In this document: piece by piece, positions 7,412 to 14,503 of the stretch | Position numbering within the stretch: the first letter of the stretch is position 1 | Layout of the letters: the number at the start of each line of letters is the position of its first letter | Source: a virus | Strand: one strand, 5' to 3' | DNA: 49,437 bases | IMG/VR virus record: IMGVR_UViG_3300012930_000015 | Span: 1-49,437 of that record | Translations under genes and position numbers: made by a program | The notes under the pieces: generated by a model | The model's database searches: none | Told to the model about the DNA's origin: nothing | What the model saw: only the letters and a program-made list of their open reading frames with translations

Positions 7412-8301
7412 CACGCGGTCACGACCGGGCGGAGCTGCTTGCAGGGGCAGCCGACGGCGGGGTCCTGGGTGCGGGCGCCGGGGATCTTGGCTTCGCAGTA
7501 GCCGTGGGGGTGCTTGCTCGCGGGGTGGGTGCAGGCGCAGTCCGGGTCGTCCTCGTCCGGGGCGCCGTCGGCCGGCTCGTGTTCGTGCTCGGCGGGCCCG
7601 TCCGGGGGGCCAGCCGGGCCGCTGGCGGGCTCGGGGGGCGTGGCGGGGGTGATGGCCAGGCCGCCGGTCAGGATCGCGGGGAGCCGCGCCGACGCCTGCG
7701 CGGCGGCGTCGGCTTTCGCCTGCGCCTCGAGCCGGACGGACACGGTGCGGGGCTGCGGGCCCTCGAGTGAGGACGGGTCGGGGCCGGGGTGCACGGTGAC
7801 GCCGTCGATGGGGACGCCGTCGGGGTTGGCCGCGACGTCGCCGAGGACGAGCGCGGCGTCCAGCACGGTCGGGGGGAAACCGGGGGTGACCTGCACGGCG
7901 GCGGCGAGGGTGAACCGGGAGCGGCCCGTGTCGTCGAGCTGCCAGGCCCGGACCTCCTCCAGCAGCCGGTCCAGGTTCTCCGGCGGGACGTCGGTCAGGG
8001 TGATGTGGGCGCGGACCTCGGCGGGGTGGTGCTGCGCGCACCACGACCCGAACGCCTCGGGGTCGCTGATGGCGACCTTGGTCTTGGGGACCACGAGGGT
8101 CACGGTCCCGAGGCCGGGGATGCGGTAGGTGGGGGCGACCCCGTCCGCGCGCCAGGTGCCGACGGCCCGCTCGACGAGCTCGGCGCGTAGCCGTGACCCG
8201 AGCTCGGCGAGGACCGCGAGGTGGGCTTCGACCTCGCAGACCCGTTCGGCCAGGGTTCGGATGGGGACGCCGCTCAGGTCGAGCTCGGCGGGTTCGGTCA
8301 C
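7408..8301 (-). CDS. 297-residue protein with C-terminal Cys/His cluster; first gene of the leftmost operon
   Basis: Start GTG 8301 follows GGAGG by six bases and the two-hairpin leader (8322-8358). N-terminal helical part (residues 12-50), then a mixed alpha/beta domain (TYRIPGLGTVTLVVPKTKVAISDPEAFGSWC). The C terminus carries CACTHPASKHPHGYCEAK and then GCPCKQLRP: a C-x-H-P...H...C...CPC module that also appears, frame-broken, at 37207-37360. Position as first gene behind a regulated leader suggests an early gene; its function is unknown. Confidence 0.7.
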   Translation of the reverse strand: MTEPAELDLSGVPIRTLAERVCEVEAHLAVLAELGSRLRAELVERAVGTWRADGVAPTYRIPGLGTVTLVVPKTKVAISDPEAFGSWCAQHHPAEVRAHITLTDVPPENLDRLLEEVRAWQLDDTGRSRFTLAAAVQVTPGFPPTVLDAALVLGDVAANPDGVPIDGVTVHPGPDPSSLEGPQPRTVSVRLEAQAKADAAAQASARLPAILTGGLAITPATPPEPASGPAGPPDGPAEHEHEPADGAPDEDDPDCACTHPASKHPHGYCEAKIPGARTQDPAVGCPCKQLRPVVTAW

Positions 8302-8321
8302 CGTGCACCTCCACAATCACG

Positions 8322-8358
8322 GCGCCGCCCGTCAACGGCGCGCACCCTGCGAGGGTAC
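8322..8358 (-). promoter_or_regulatory. Two-hairpin leader element, copy A
   Basis: Reading the minus strand: hairpin I GTACCCT-CGC-AGGGTGC (one T.G wobble pair), then hairpin II GCGCCG-TTGACGGG-CGGCGC, ending 9 bases before the GGAGG of the gene that starts at 8301. Same architecture as copies B, C and D. Confidence 0.75.
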
Positions 8359-8404
8359 CGTGCGGGGCCGACAGGCGCCAGCCATCTGTCCCGGTGATCC
8401 GTGG

Positions 8405-8424
8405 CAGTCCGGTCTACCGAACTG
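8405..8424. promoter_or_regulatory. Inverted repeat, candidate operator
   Basis: Arms CAGTCCGGT and ACCGAACTG with a 2-base spacer pair at 8 of 9 positions. A spacer of two bases suits a dimeric repressor site better than an RNA hairpin. It lies 46 bases upstream of leader element A. The XRE-type protein at 6837-7085 is a possible ligand (inference). Confidence 0.4.
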
Positions 8425-8537
8425 CGCTGGCAACCGGGAGGGCGGCCAGGCGGGCGGGGTGCATCTGTGGCGGCGAGCTCGGGGGTTCGGCTTGGCCTTT
8501 GGGGTGGGTACCCACTCACCTTTTACGTCGTCGGGGC

Positions 8538-8668
8538 TGTGGACATTGTGGATAACCGGCCCGATTTGGGCTGCGACCTGCGCGTTTCGCCGTGCACACC
8601 CTGTGGATAACCCTGTGGACAACGGGCCAGGCAAGGGCGATGTCCGGGCGGGTGGGGCCTGTGGACGA
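8538..8668 (-). promoter_or_regulatory. Cluster of DnaA-box-like sites; candidate replication origin
   Basis: Five same-orientation nonamers ending in TCCACA: ATGTCCACA (8538-8546), TTATCCACA (8547-8555), TTATCCACA (8602-8610), TTGTCCACA (8614-8622), TCGTCCACA (8660-8668). Two match the E. coli consensus and one the Streptomyces-preferred form exactly. They fall in the only large non-coding gap of a phage with no visible replication proteins. Confidence 0.6.
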
Positions 8669-8689
8669 CGCCGGCATACCAGCCGAGCC

Positions 8690-8710
8690 ACCGTCAAGCC
8701 CGGTGACGGT
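8690..8710 (-). terminator. Hairpin after the 8750-11744 operon
   Basis: ACCGTCA (8690-8696) pairs perfectly with TGACGGT (8704-8710) around a 7-base loop, about 40 bases beyond the stop at 8750. No T-run, as is common for terminators in GC-rich actinobacteria. Could equally be a protein site. Confidence 0.4.
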
Positions 8711-8749
8711 CCGCGACCGGCCCGGTGACAGGTAGTGGCGATACGGGGG

Positions 8750-8974
8750 TCAGCGGAGGGCGGCGGCGATCGCCCGCGCGCAGGTCCGGCACCGCGTCGG
8801 GCCGGGGACGGCGAGCCACGGCCCGCCGCGCGACCACCTGCGCGCATTGCGGTCGCAGAACGTGACGGGCTGCCCGGGGCGTAGGGCGTGCCAGCGGCGG
8901 CCCCACGCGTCCGGGTAGGGCTGCCCAGGGGCGCCCGGGCGGACCGAGGCGAGCCCGGCCGGCGACCAGCTCAC
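8750..8974 (-). CDS. Small protein with CRTC motif, last gene of its operon
   Basis: It has 74 residues. GTG 8974 overlaps the upstream stop (GTGA). The sequence has HALRPGQPVTFCDRN and ends in GPTRCRTCARAIAAAL, so two or three Cys may bind zinc. Function unknown. Confidence 0.62.
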   Translation of the reverse strand: MSWSPAGLASVRPGAPGQPYPDAWGRRWHALRPGQPVTFCDRNARRWSRGGPWLAVPGPTRCRTCARAIAAALR

Positions 8975-9177
8975 CGGGGCCGCCCGGAGGGGATGAGGCC
9001 GAGGAGCTCGGCGACCTCCGGGTCCCACTCGATGAGCAGCGCGGCCACGGCCGCGTCCAAGGGCGGGCACAGGACCTGCCCGGCCGCGAGGAACCGGCCG
9101 CAACACCCACACCACCGGCGGGCCCACGCCCGCCGGTGGCACGCGGCCAGGGTCGAACCCGAGCAGGGCGCCGGCAT
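8971..9177 (-). CDS. Small Cys-rich protein
   Basis: It has 68 residues. PCSGSTLAACHRRAWARRWCGCCGRFLAAGQVLC gives six Cys plus a His in the first 40 residues, a plausible zinc site, followed by an acidic helix. ATG overlaps the DUF1643 gene stop by one base (TGATG). Confidence 0.63.
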   Translation of the reverse strand: MPAPCSGSTLAACHRRAWARRWCGCCGRFLAAGQVLCPPLDAAVAALLIEWDPEVAELLGLIPSGRPR

Positions 9178-9695
9178 CAGGCCAAGAGTGCGGGCTGGTA
9201 GGGATCCCAGGGGCGCAGCCGCGCCGAGCTGGGCAGATACAGCGGGTGCCTCGGCGCCCCCGTGCGGGTCGTGCCGAGGCACTGCCACGCGGCGGCGGCC
9301 AGGCCGTGGGCGTCCATCGCCGGCCGCACGGCGATCTTGTGGGCGCCCCACGCCGCGATCAGCGTCCCGTCGCGGTGGCCGAGGGCCTCCGCGAGCCACA
9401 CCGGATTGGCGGGGCCGACCGGATCCGGGTGCGCGAGCAGCTCGGCGGGGCGGGTGGCGCGCAACGCGAACAGGTTCACGACCTGCAGCGAGCCGCACCC
9501 CCACGCGCGGGCGAAGCCGATGCACCGGCGGATCGTCGGGTCATCGGTCTCGGCGTCGGCGGTCGACGGGTTGAGCATCACGAACGTGGCGCGCGGCCCG
9601 TCGGCCCACCAGCGGGTGAGCTTGTAGCGGTAGACACGATCGCCGACCGCCGACCCGGACGGCGCCGCGAACACCTCGAACAGCCGCTCAGCCAT
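9177..9695 (-). CDS. DUF1643 family protein
   Basis: It has 172 residues. The family signature is clear: YRYKLTRWW, FVMLNPSTADAETDDPTIRR, CIGFARAWGCGSLQVVNLFALRAT, then WGAHKI. DUF1643 proteins are widespread in phages and bacteria and have no firmly established activity. Length is typical. It overlaps the upstream gene by 8 bases. Because its neighbours are small metal-binding proteins, a nucleic-acid or nucleotide role is possible but unproven. Confidence 0.88.
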   Translation of the reverse strand: MAERLFEVFAAPSGSAVGDRVYRYKLTRWWADGPRATFVMLNPSTADAETDDPTIRRCIGFARAWGCGSLQVVNLFALRATRPAELLAHPDPVGPANPVWLAEALGHRDGTLIAAWGAHKIAVRPAMDAHGLAAAAWQCLGTTRTGAPRHPLYLPSSARLRPWDPYQPALLA

Positions 9696-10110
9696 CGGCG
9701 AGGGTGGCCTGCCGGGCCGGGTCGAAACAGGCCGCGTGCCACAGGCGCTCCCGGAGGTGGGGATGCGAGGCGGCGGGGCAGCGGCAGATCACGAACGTGT
9801 AGACCGTGGCGACCATCGGGCTCGGCCCGCACGACTGTCCGCAGGTCGGGCACGTCGACGCCCAGGTGTGCTGGTCGCCGCCGTGGCTGGCGCGGAGCAG
9901 CGGCACCAGCTCCTCGGCGGTGACGTCATTCGCCCGGCGCGGATCGGGGGCACCTTCGTGGAGCTGCCCGATCTCGTAGACCGCGGCGGCCAGCGCGTCC
10001 TTCACGCTCAGATCGTCATAGGGGGGGACGCCGCGGACCGCGTCCTGCGCTTCGTAGAGGGCGGCCGCGCGGATCTCGTGCGCCGACAAGGCCCGCACCG
10101 GCTCAGGCAC
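9688..10110 (-). CDS. Hypothetical protein with CPTCGQSCG motif
   Basis: It has 140 residues. A helical N terminus (SAHEIRAAALYEAQDAV) and acidic middle lead to TWASTCPTCGQSCG and then FVICRCPAASHPHLRERLWHAAC, a likely zinc site. GTG 10110 overlaps the upstream gene by 8 bases. Function unknown. Confidence 0.65.
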   Translation of the reverse strand: MPEPVRALSAHEIRAAALYEAQDAVRGVPPYDDLSVKDALAAAVYEIGQLHEGAPDPRRANDVTAEELVPLLRASHGGDQHTWASTCPTCGQSCGPSPMVATVYTFVICRCPAASHPHLRERLWHAACFDPARQATLADG

Positions 10111-10330
10111 GCCACGATCCCTTCGCGCATTTCCGGCAACGGTCGTCGGGGGGGAGGTCGCCCCAGGCGGTGTCGGTGGTGTCCCAGCCGTCGGTGACGT
10201 GGGCGCCGCAGATTGTGTAGCGCGCCCAGCCGGGGGTGAGCGGGAGGGCGAGATGCCAGCGCACCGGGGCCTGCAGCCCGCCCCGGTGGGGGCGGACCGC
10301 GCCGAACAGCGACGCCGCGAGCTCAGCCAT
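10103..10330 (-). CDS. Small protein with C-terminal CRKC
   Basis: It has 75 residues. VRWHLALPLTPGWARYTICGAHV ... TDTAWGDLPPDDRCRKCAKGSW matches a recurrent actinophage small-protein pattern (TxCGxxV...CxxC). ATG 10330 overlaps the stop of the 473-residue gene by 8 bases. Function unknown. Confidence 0.66.
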   Translation of the reverse strand: MAELAASLFGAVRPHRGGLQAPVRWHLALPLTPGWARYTICGAHVTDGWDTTDTAWGDLPPDDRCRKCAKGSWRA

Positions 10331-11744
10331 CGGAACCGGCCGGGGGGACGGTCTCACCGAGGAGCTCGAGGGCGACGGTCAACGTTTCGACGGCTTGCTC
10401 GACGACGGCGGCGTGCCAGCCGGCCATCGCGTCCGGGCCCGCGTCGGCGGGGGGGACGGGGTACCAGTCGACGGCTTCCTTGACCGCCCACGTCGCCCGG
10501 CGGTAGAGGCCGGCCTGCCGGTCGACGGCGCCGCCGCGGACAGCGACCTGCACCCGGTCCGCGGCGAGCACGAGGGCCTTCGCCAGGGCGACGGTCTCCT
10601 CCCGGTCCGGCGGTGCGACGGCGGTGTCGGTCTCTTCCGCGAGGGCGCGGGCCCGGCGGATCAGGATGCGTTGGGCGAGGACGACGCTCGCGGCGACCTC
10701 CCCGAACTCGTAGCTCGACAGGTTCAGCCTGCCCGCGAGGGGGCCGGAGTCGTGGGTGCGTTGCCAGGGCTTCGGGTCTTGCAGGCCGCGCGGGGTGGAC
10801 GCGCCGGCGGTGCCGAGTCCGGACCGCTGGGACACGCCGGGGCGGGGGCCGTCACCGTTGTACGGGGCCGGCGCGCGGCCGGCGACACCGTCGGGGTCCT
10901 GCGCCCGCGCCAAGGCGCCGCGGGCCAGGTCGGATGGTGGCTGGGGTGGGCGGGGGCCGTTCGCGGCGAACGCCTCGCTGCCCCGCGCGAGGGCGACGTT
11001 CACGGTGGCCTCTTCCGCGCCGAGCAGCCGGGCCAGCGCCACGCCGGAGGTGACCGGCTCGGCGTCGCGCGGCACCCCGTCGCGGGCCAACGTCCACAGG
11101 CGGTTGAGGACGGTGCGGACGTCGACGCCCGTGCGGGCGACGCGGATCTGATCGGCGCTCGCGCCGAGGTCCACGGCGATCGTCTCGTGCGCGCGGACCT
11201 CATGGGGTGGGTTGTGTTCGCGGGCCGCCCGTGCGAGCTGCGCGAGCGCGTTCTCCAGGGCGCCGGGCTGCTCCGGCACCCCCTCAAGTGGAGGCGCAAT
11301 ACCGGGTTCTTCGGGCGCCCGCTCGGGGACCCCGCCCGCCCCATCGGCAACAGGGGGGGCGGGCGGGGTTTCGCCGAACGGATCGCCGGCGTCAGTGGCC
11401 CACGGATCGGCCGCGACCGCGTCGGGGCCGAACGCGACGAGCCGCCGGAACTTGCTCTCCTTCGGCACCTCGGCGAACGGCACCGCCGGGTCGAACGAGC
11501 GGTCGCGGACGACCTCGATGCGGTAGGGGAGCTCAGCCTTGGACGCGAGGCCGGCGCGCAGCGCGGCGACCAGCCCGGCGTCGGTGCCATCAGCCCAGCC
11601 CGCGAGGGGCTGCCGGAGGTGCTTCGCGCGGATCACGACCCGCGCGTTGCGCTTGCCGGGGGTGGTCTCGATCGCGTCGATGAACCCGACGCCGTCCTCA
11701 ACCTTGAACTCCACGCCCTCGCGCAGCTCCACGCGAACAGCCAT
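10323..11744 (-). CDS. 473-residue protein of unknown function, first gene behind leader B
   Basis: ATG 11744 follows GGGAGG and the leader element. Residues 1-110 look like a beta-rich domain (VEFKVEDGVGFIDAIETTPGKRNARVVIRAKHLRQPL, then AELPYRIEVVRDRSFDPAVPF); 125-175 and 270-320 are Pro/Gly-rich linkers; a helical domain sits at 330-450 (YEFGEVAASVVLAQRILIRRARALAEE). As the largest early-looking gene it is a candidate for an uncharacterised DNA-metabolism or replication factor, but I see no catalytic motif. Confidence 0.7.
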   Translation of the reverse strand: MAVRVELREGVEFKVEDGVGFIDAIETTPGKRNARVVIRAKHLRQPLAGWADGTDAGLVAALRAGLASKAELPYRIEVVRDRSFDPAVPFAEVPKESKFRRLVAFGPDAVAADPWATDAGDPFGETPPAPPVADGAGGVPERAPEEPGIAPPLEGVPEQPGALENALAQLARAAREHNPPHEVRAHETIAVDLGASADQIRVARTGVDVRTVLNRLWTLARDGVPRDAEPVTSGVALARLLGAEEATVNVALARGSEAFAANGPRPPQPPSDLARGALARAQDPDGVAGRAPAPYNGDGPRPGVSQRSGLGTAGASTPRGLQDPKPWQRTHDSGPLAGRLNLSSYEFGEVAASVVLAQRILIRRARALAEETDTAVAPPDREETVALAKALVLAADRVQVAVRGGAVDRQAGLYRRATWAVKEAVDWYPVPPADAGPDAMAGWHAAVVEQAVETLTVALELLGETVPPAGSDG

Positions 11745-11763
11745 CCGGGCACCTCCCGTTCGG

Positions 11764-11799
11764 CGCCCGACCGTCACCGGGCGTACCCGCTCAGGGTAC
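11764..11799 (-). promoter_or_regulatory. Two-hairpin leader element, copy B
   Basis: On the minus strand: hairpin I GTACCC-TGAGC-GGGTAC, then hairpin II CGCCCG-GTGACGGT-CGGGCG. The Shine-Dalgarno of the gene starting at 11744 begins about 7 bases later. Hairpin I differs from copies C and D by a compensating pair (T-A for C-G). Confidence 0.75.
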
Positions 11800-11831
11800 C
11801 CGATGGGTCCGTCAGGACGGAAGGGCCGGGG

Positions 11832-11868
11832 GTGACATTCGGCGTGGGATCACCACACGGAATGTCAC
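11832..11868. terminator. Bidirectional hairpin at the end of the late operon
   Basis: GTGACATTC... (11832-11847) pairs with ...GAATGTCAC (11853-11868), 16-base arms with two mismatches and a 5-base loop. The stop codon of the nuclease gene (11865-11867) lies inside the right arm. It separates the structural/lysis operon from the element-B operon. Confidence 0.65.
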
Positions 11869-12296
11869 ACCTGGGCGCGCGGCCACGGCGGGACGGGCTT
11901 GGGCCCGGTGCCGTCCCACGCGGCGGCCCAGCCCTGCGCGACCAGCCAATCGCCCAGGTCGTAGCTCGGGGAGCCGACCAGGAGCCGGACGTCCCAGCGG
12001 CCGCCGTACTTGTCCACCAAGCTCGGGGAGGTGATCACCTGGCAGGCGGTACCCGGGGGCAGGAGCGCTGTGAGGTTGGCGGTCGCCGCGTCACCGCCGG
12101 GGGTGCCGTGTTCGGCGGCGTTCAGGCCGAGCAGGCGTCCGGTGAGGTGCAGCCGGAGCGCGAAGCCTTCCGCGTAGAGGTGGAATCCGTAGTCGTGGTT
12201 GCGGTGTCGGGCCCGGCCGAGCTCGAGGTCGAGGTGCAGCGTGTCGCCGTCGATCACGTCGAGGACGGTCGCCGGGTAGGTGTAGCTGACCTTCAC
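11865..12296 (-). CDS. Thermonuclease-like (SNase fold) protein
   Basis: It has 143 residues. YPATVLDVIDGDTLHLDLELG (residues 7-27) carries the Ca-binding Asp of staphylococcal nuclease homologues; LHLTGRLLGLNAAEHGTPGG supplies the catalytic Arg/Glu region; then PSLVDKYGGRWDVRLLVG and LGDWLVAQGWAAAWDG, all in family order. Predicted to cleave DNA or RNA. GTG 12296 overlaps the upstream stop. A role in host DNA degradation is inference. No signal peptide is seen, so it acts in the cell. Confidence 0.88.
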   Translation of the reverse strand: MKVSYTYPATVLDVIDGDTLHLDLELGRARHRNHDYGFHLYAEGFALRLHLTGRLLGLNAAEHGTPGGDAATANLTALLPPGTACQVITSPSLVDKYGGRWDVRLLVGSPSYDLGDWLVAQGWAAAWDGTGPKPVPPWPRAQV

Positions 12297-12508
12297 CGGC
12301 GGACGCGGCGACGCGCGTACGCGGGCGCGGGGAGGGGCAGGATCCGCCAGTGCCGGCCCAGCGCCCACAGGTAGATCCCGGGCCGGAGGAACGCACCCGG
12401 CGCGGCATAGTAGAGCGCCACGATCGCCCCGCCGTAACGCCTGCGGTCGAGGGGGTGCGGGGCGTGGCCGGCGCGGGCCAGGAGCCGCATCTGCGCGCTG
12501 GCGCCCAT
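12293..12508 (-). CDS. Small basic hypothetical protein
   Basis: It has 71 residues: basic N and C termini around a hydrophobic middle (YGGAIVALYYAAPGAFLRPGIYLWALGRHWRI). It could be membrane-associated. TGATG overlap with the upstream gene, GTGA overlap with the nuclease gene. Confidence 0.55.
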   Translation of the reverse strand: MGASAQMRLLARAGHAPHPLDRRRYGGAIVALYYAAPGAFLRPGIYLWALGRHWRILPLPAPAYARRRVRR

Positions 12509-13227
12509 CAGCCCGGCCGGACGGCCAGCCGGCGGGCGGTGCGCCCGAGCTCGCTCATCTTCCCCGGCGCGAGGGCGATGGGGGCGGGTTCACCGCCGAA
12601 CACCTGCCGCACCCCGCTGCCATCCCACACGACCGCGTAGCCGCCCGCCCCGATCTGGAACGGCACCGCCAACGCGCGCTGCCGGTCGACCGGGGCGCCG
12701 GTCGGGACGGTCGGGTCGAACCACCCGGGCAGGACGTAGTTGGAAAGGGCGACGCCGTGCGCGTCGAGGTAGGTGGTGCTCTCGACGGGGTCGCAGATCT
12801 CGTAGGCGTGCAGGACCCCGTCGCCGTCGGCGGCCCACAGGTTCACGAACGGATCCGCCAACGCTTCGCACACCTCATGGGACAGGCAGCTCGACGCCGC
12901 CACCCCGGCCTCCAGGCAGTCGGCGGTGAACACCCGCGCGTAGGGCACGCCGCCCATCTCGGAGTGGTAGCCGAGCGCCCCGGCCTCGTCGCTCGAGTCG
13001 AGGACGACCAGCACGAGGTCGACGTGCGGCGGCGGCAGGTAGGCGCTGGCCACCGGGCTCACGACGTGGCGCAGGACGGGGACGGCGATGCCGTACGCGG
13101 CGGCGAGCTCCACGGCCTGCGCCCGCAGGGAGCCGACGAGGTGCCCGAGGCCGCCGACGGGGAGTGGGACGCGGCGGGTTTGGTCGACGAGCTCGATCGT
13201 CATGTGCCCGCGCGCCGCGGGGGTCAC
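12508..13227 (-). CDS. Putative metallohydrolase-like protein (SHExxE...ADP)
   Basis: It has 239 residues from GTG 13227 (overlapping the upstream stop); ATG 13203 would give 231. The core CLSHEVCEALADPFVNLW resembles a metal-binding HExxE-type helix, and HAYEICDPVESTTYLDAHGVALSNYVLPGWFDP continues a pattern I recall from phage proteins annotated as hypothetical. It lies in the lysis region just downstream of the holin, which could point to envelope hydrolysis. Catalytic assignment is tentative. Confidence 0.6.
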   Translation of the reverse strand: MTPAARGHMTIELVDQTRRVPLPVGGLGHLVGSLRAQAVELAAAYGIAVPVLRHVVSPVASAYLPPPHVDLVLVVLDSSDEAGALGYHSEMGGVPYARVFTADCLEAGVAASSCLSHEVCEALADPFVNLWAADGDGVLHAYEICDPVESTTYLDAHGVALSNYVLPGWFDPTVPTGAPVDRQRALAVPFQIGAGGYAVVWDGSGVRQVFGGEPAPIALAPGKMSELGRTARRLAVRPG

Positions 13228-13601
13228 CGGCCGGCCGGCCCGCTCGCGGTGGCCGCGGCCCGCTTCGCCTGATCGGCGAGCTTGTGGGTGACGGCGGTCG
13301 CGATCTTCTCGACGTCCGGCCCCTCGATCTGCAGCGTAACCGGAGCGGCGTTGACCGCGGCGTGGGCGACCGCGTCCGCGTGCCGGGCTTTGAGCCACGA
13401 CCGGATCACCGCGTACGCGCCCGCCGCGGCCGACGCGAGGCCGCCCATCACCGCGACGACGGTGCCCTGGTCGGTGTGCAGGTGGAACAGGGCCAGGACG
13501 GTGACGACGAGGGGCGCGAGCGCGACATAGAACTCGCCGGTCGCGAATGACCTTGTGAGCGGCGCCGGCACGGCCAGCTCCGGGTCGACGCCGCCGTTCA
13601 T
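13224..13601 (-). CDS. Probable holin
   Basis: It has 125 residues. Two hydrophobic helices (about 25-40, YVALAPLVVTVLALF; and 47-68, TVVAVMGGLASAAAGAYAVI) separated by a short turn, then a charged tail (WLKARHADAV). It directly follows the endolysin gene with an ATGA overlap. Size, topology and place fit a class II holin-type membrane protein that triggers lysis. The long C-terminal tail (about 50 residues) is unusual. Confidence 0.7.
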   Translation of the reverse strand: MNGGVDPELAVPAPLTRSFATGEFYVALAPLVVTVLALFHLHTDQGTVVAVMGGLASAAAGAYAVIRSWLKARHADAVAHAAVNAAPVTLQIEGPDVEKIATAVTHKLADQAKRAAATASGPAGR

Positions 13602-14503
13602 CGGTGGACCTGCTCGAGCGCCCACAACGTGGAGGGCCCCACGATCCCGTCCACCGCGAGCGGCGAGGCGTTGCGGTCGTGGTGGTGGCCCTGGAACACG
13701 CGCACCGCGCCGTCGGTGTCATGACCGAACAGCCCGTCGCTCGCCGATTTGCTCATGCCGCAGCCCCACTGGACGAACATCACGTCGGAGCCGGCCTGCA
13801 TTTCCACCCCGCGCGCGACCACGACATGCCCCGGCGGGTGCCCGGTCCGGCTGGGGGGGAACGCGAGCACCCGCGACGGCGCGGGGTGCGGGTTGTGTAC
13901 CTGCGGGCGGGGCTGCGGCAGCGGGGTGCCGTGGTGCGCCCAGCCGCCGTAGTCGGGGTTCAGCACGTCGTCGACGTCGCACTGCACCCCGTCGACGTAG
14001 ACCGGGTTGGCGTGCTGGAACAGGTGCGCCCCGGGGTAGAGGCGGCCGCGGGACCACGCCTCGGTCTGCCAGCGGTGCGCGGCCAGGCCGGCGCGGGTCA
14101 TCGCCTCGACGACGTCGTGCGAGCCGTACACCCCGACGCTGTAGGCGCCGATGCCGCGGTGCGCCCCGGTGAGGTACAGCTCGATCGCGCCGAAGTTGCG
14201 GGTGTCCTCATCGACCGCGAAGTAGATCGCGGCACCGGGGGGTGCGCCGCAGGCGTGGGCCTGCGCGGCGGCGGTGCGGGCGTCGCTCTCCCCGCCGACG
14301 GCGCCGCCGGTGGTGGCCCGGTTCGCGGCGGTCTCCCACACGAGCGCGATGTCCAGGCCGGCGGCGCGCAGGCCCGCGGCCTCCTGCGCGGTGAGGTCCT
14401 TGCTCGGGGAGCCACCGAGGTAGCGGATGACCAGCGAGTATCCGGCGGCCTTGATGTGGCCGGGGTTCGGCCGGCCCCACGAGTAGTCGACGCCGCGCGT
14501 CAC
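13598..14503 (-). CDS. Endolysin: DUF1906/GH25-like domain plus peptidoglycan-binding domain
   Basis: It has 301 residues. The N-terminal domain (1-200) starts GVDYSWGRPNPGHIKAAGYSLVIRYLGG, then LDIALVWETAANRA, GAAIYFAVDEDT and YSVGVYGS, and ends QCDVDDVLN: the glycoside-hydrolase-like DUF1906 pattern. The C terminus (about 235-300) is a PG_binding_1 repeat (SKSASDGLFGHDTDGAVRVFQ ... AVDGIVGPSTLWALEQ). Predicted to cut the glycan of peptidoglycan at lysis. No signal peptide, so export needs the holin. GTG 14503. Confidence 0.9.
   Translation of the reverse strand: MTRGVDYSWGRPNPGHIKAAGYSLVIRYLGGSPSKDLTAQEAAGLRAAGLDIALVWETAANRATTGGAVGGESDARTAAAQAHACGAPPGAAIYFAVDEDTRNFGAIELYLTGAHRGIGAYSVGVYGSHDVVEAMTRAGLAAHRWQTEAWSRGRLYPGAHLFQHANPVYVDGVQCDVDDVLNPDYGGWAHHGTPLPQPRPQVHNPHPAPSRVLAFPPSRTGHPPGHVVVARGVEMQAGSDVMFVQWGCGMSKSASDGLFGHDTDGAVRVFQGHHHDRNASPLAVDGIVGPSTLWALEQVHR

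Larger units (their letters stand above)
8302..8749. other. 448-base non-coding region: leader element, operator-like dyad, DnaA boxes, terminator-like hairpin
   Basis: This is the only gap over 300 bases. No frame in it looks coding on either strand. From high to low it holds a hairpin just past the 8750 gene (8690-8710), five DnaA-box-like sites (8538-8668), a dyad (8405-8424), and leader element A (8322-8358). Its base composition is visibly less GC-rich around 8519-8556. Confidence 0.7.

Noticed and set aside
8401-8610. Plus-strand ORF of 69 codons in the non-coding gap
   Set aside because: No ribosome binding site, antisense to the prevailing direction, and its sequence is explained by the DnaA boxes.
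8332-8847. Minus-strand ORF across the non-coding gap
   Set aside because: Its upstream third is out of frame with the real gene ending at 8750, and the product is Pro/Arg-rich. The DnaA boxes fall inside it, which suggests regulatory DNA and not coding.
10236-12374. 712-codon plus-strand ORF
   Set aside because: Low-complexity Gly/Asp/Arg/Ala product, spans the terminator and leader B, and is antisense to the nuclease and the 473-residue gene.
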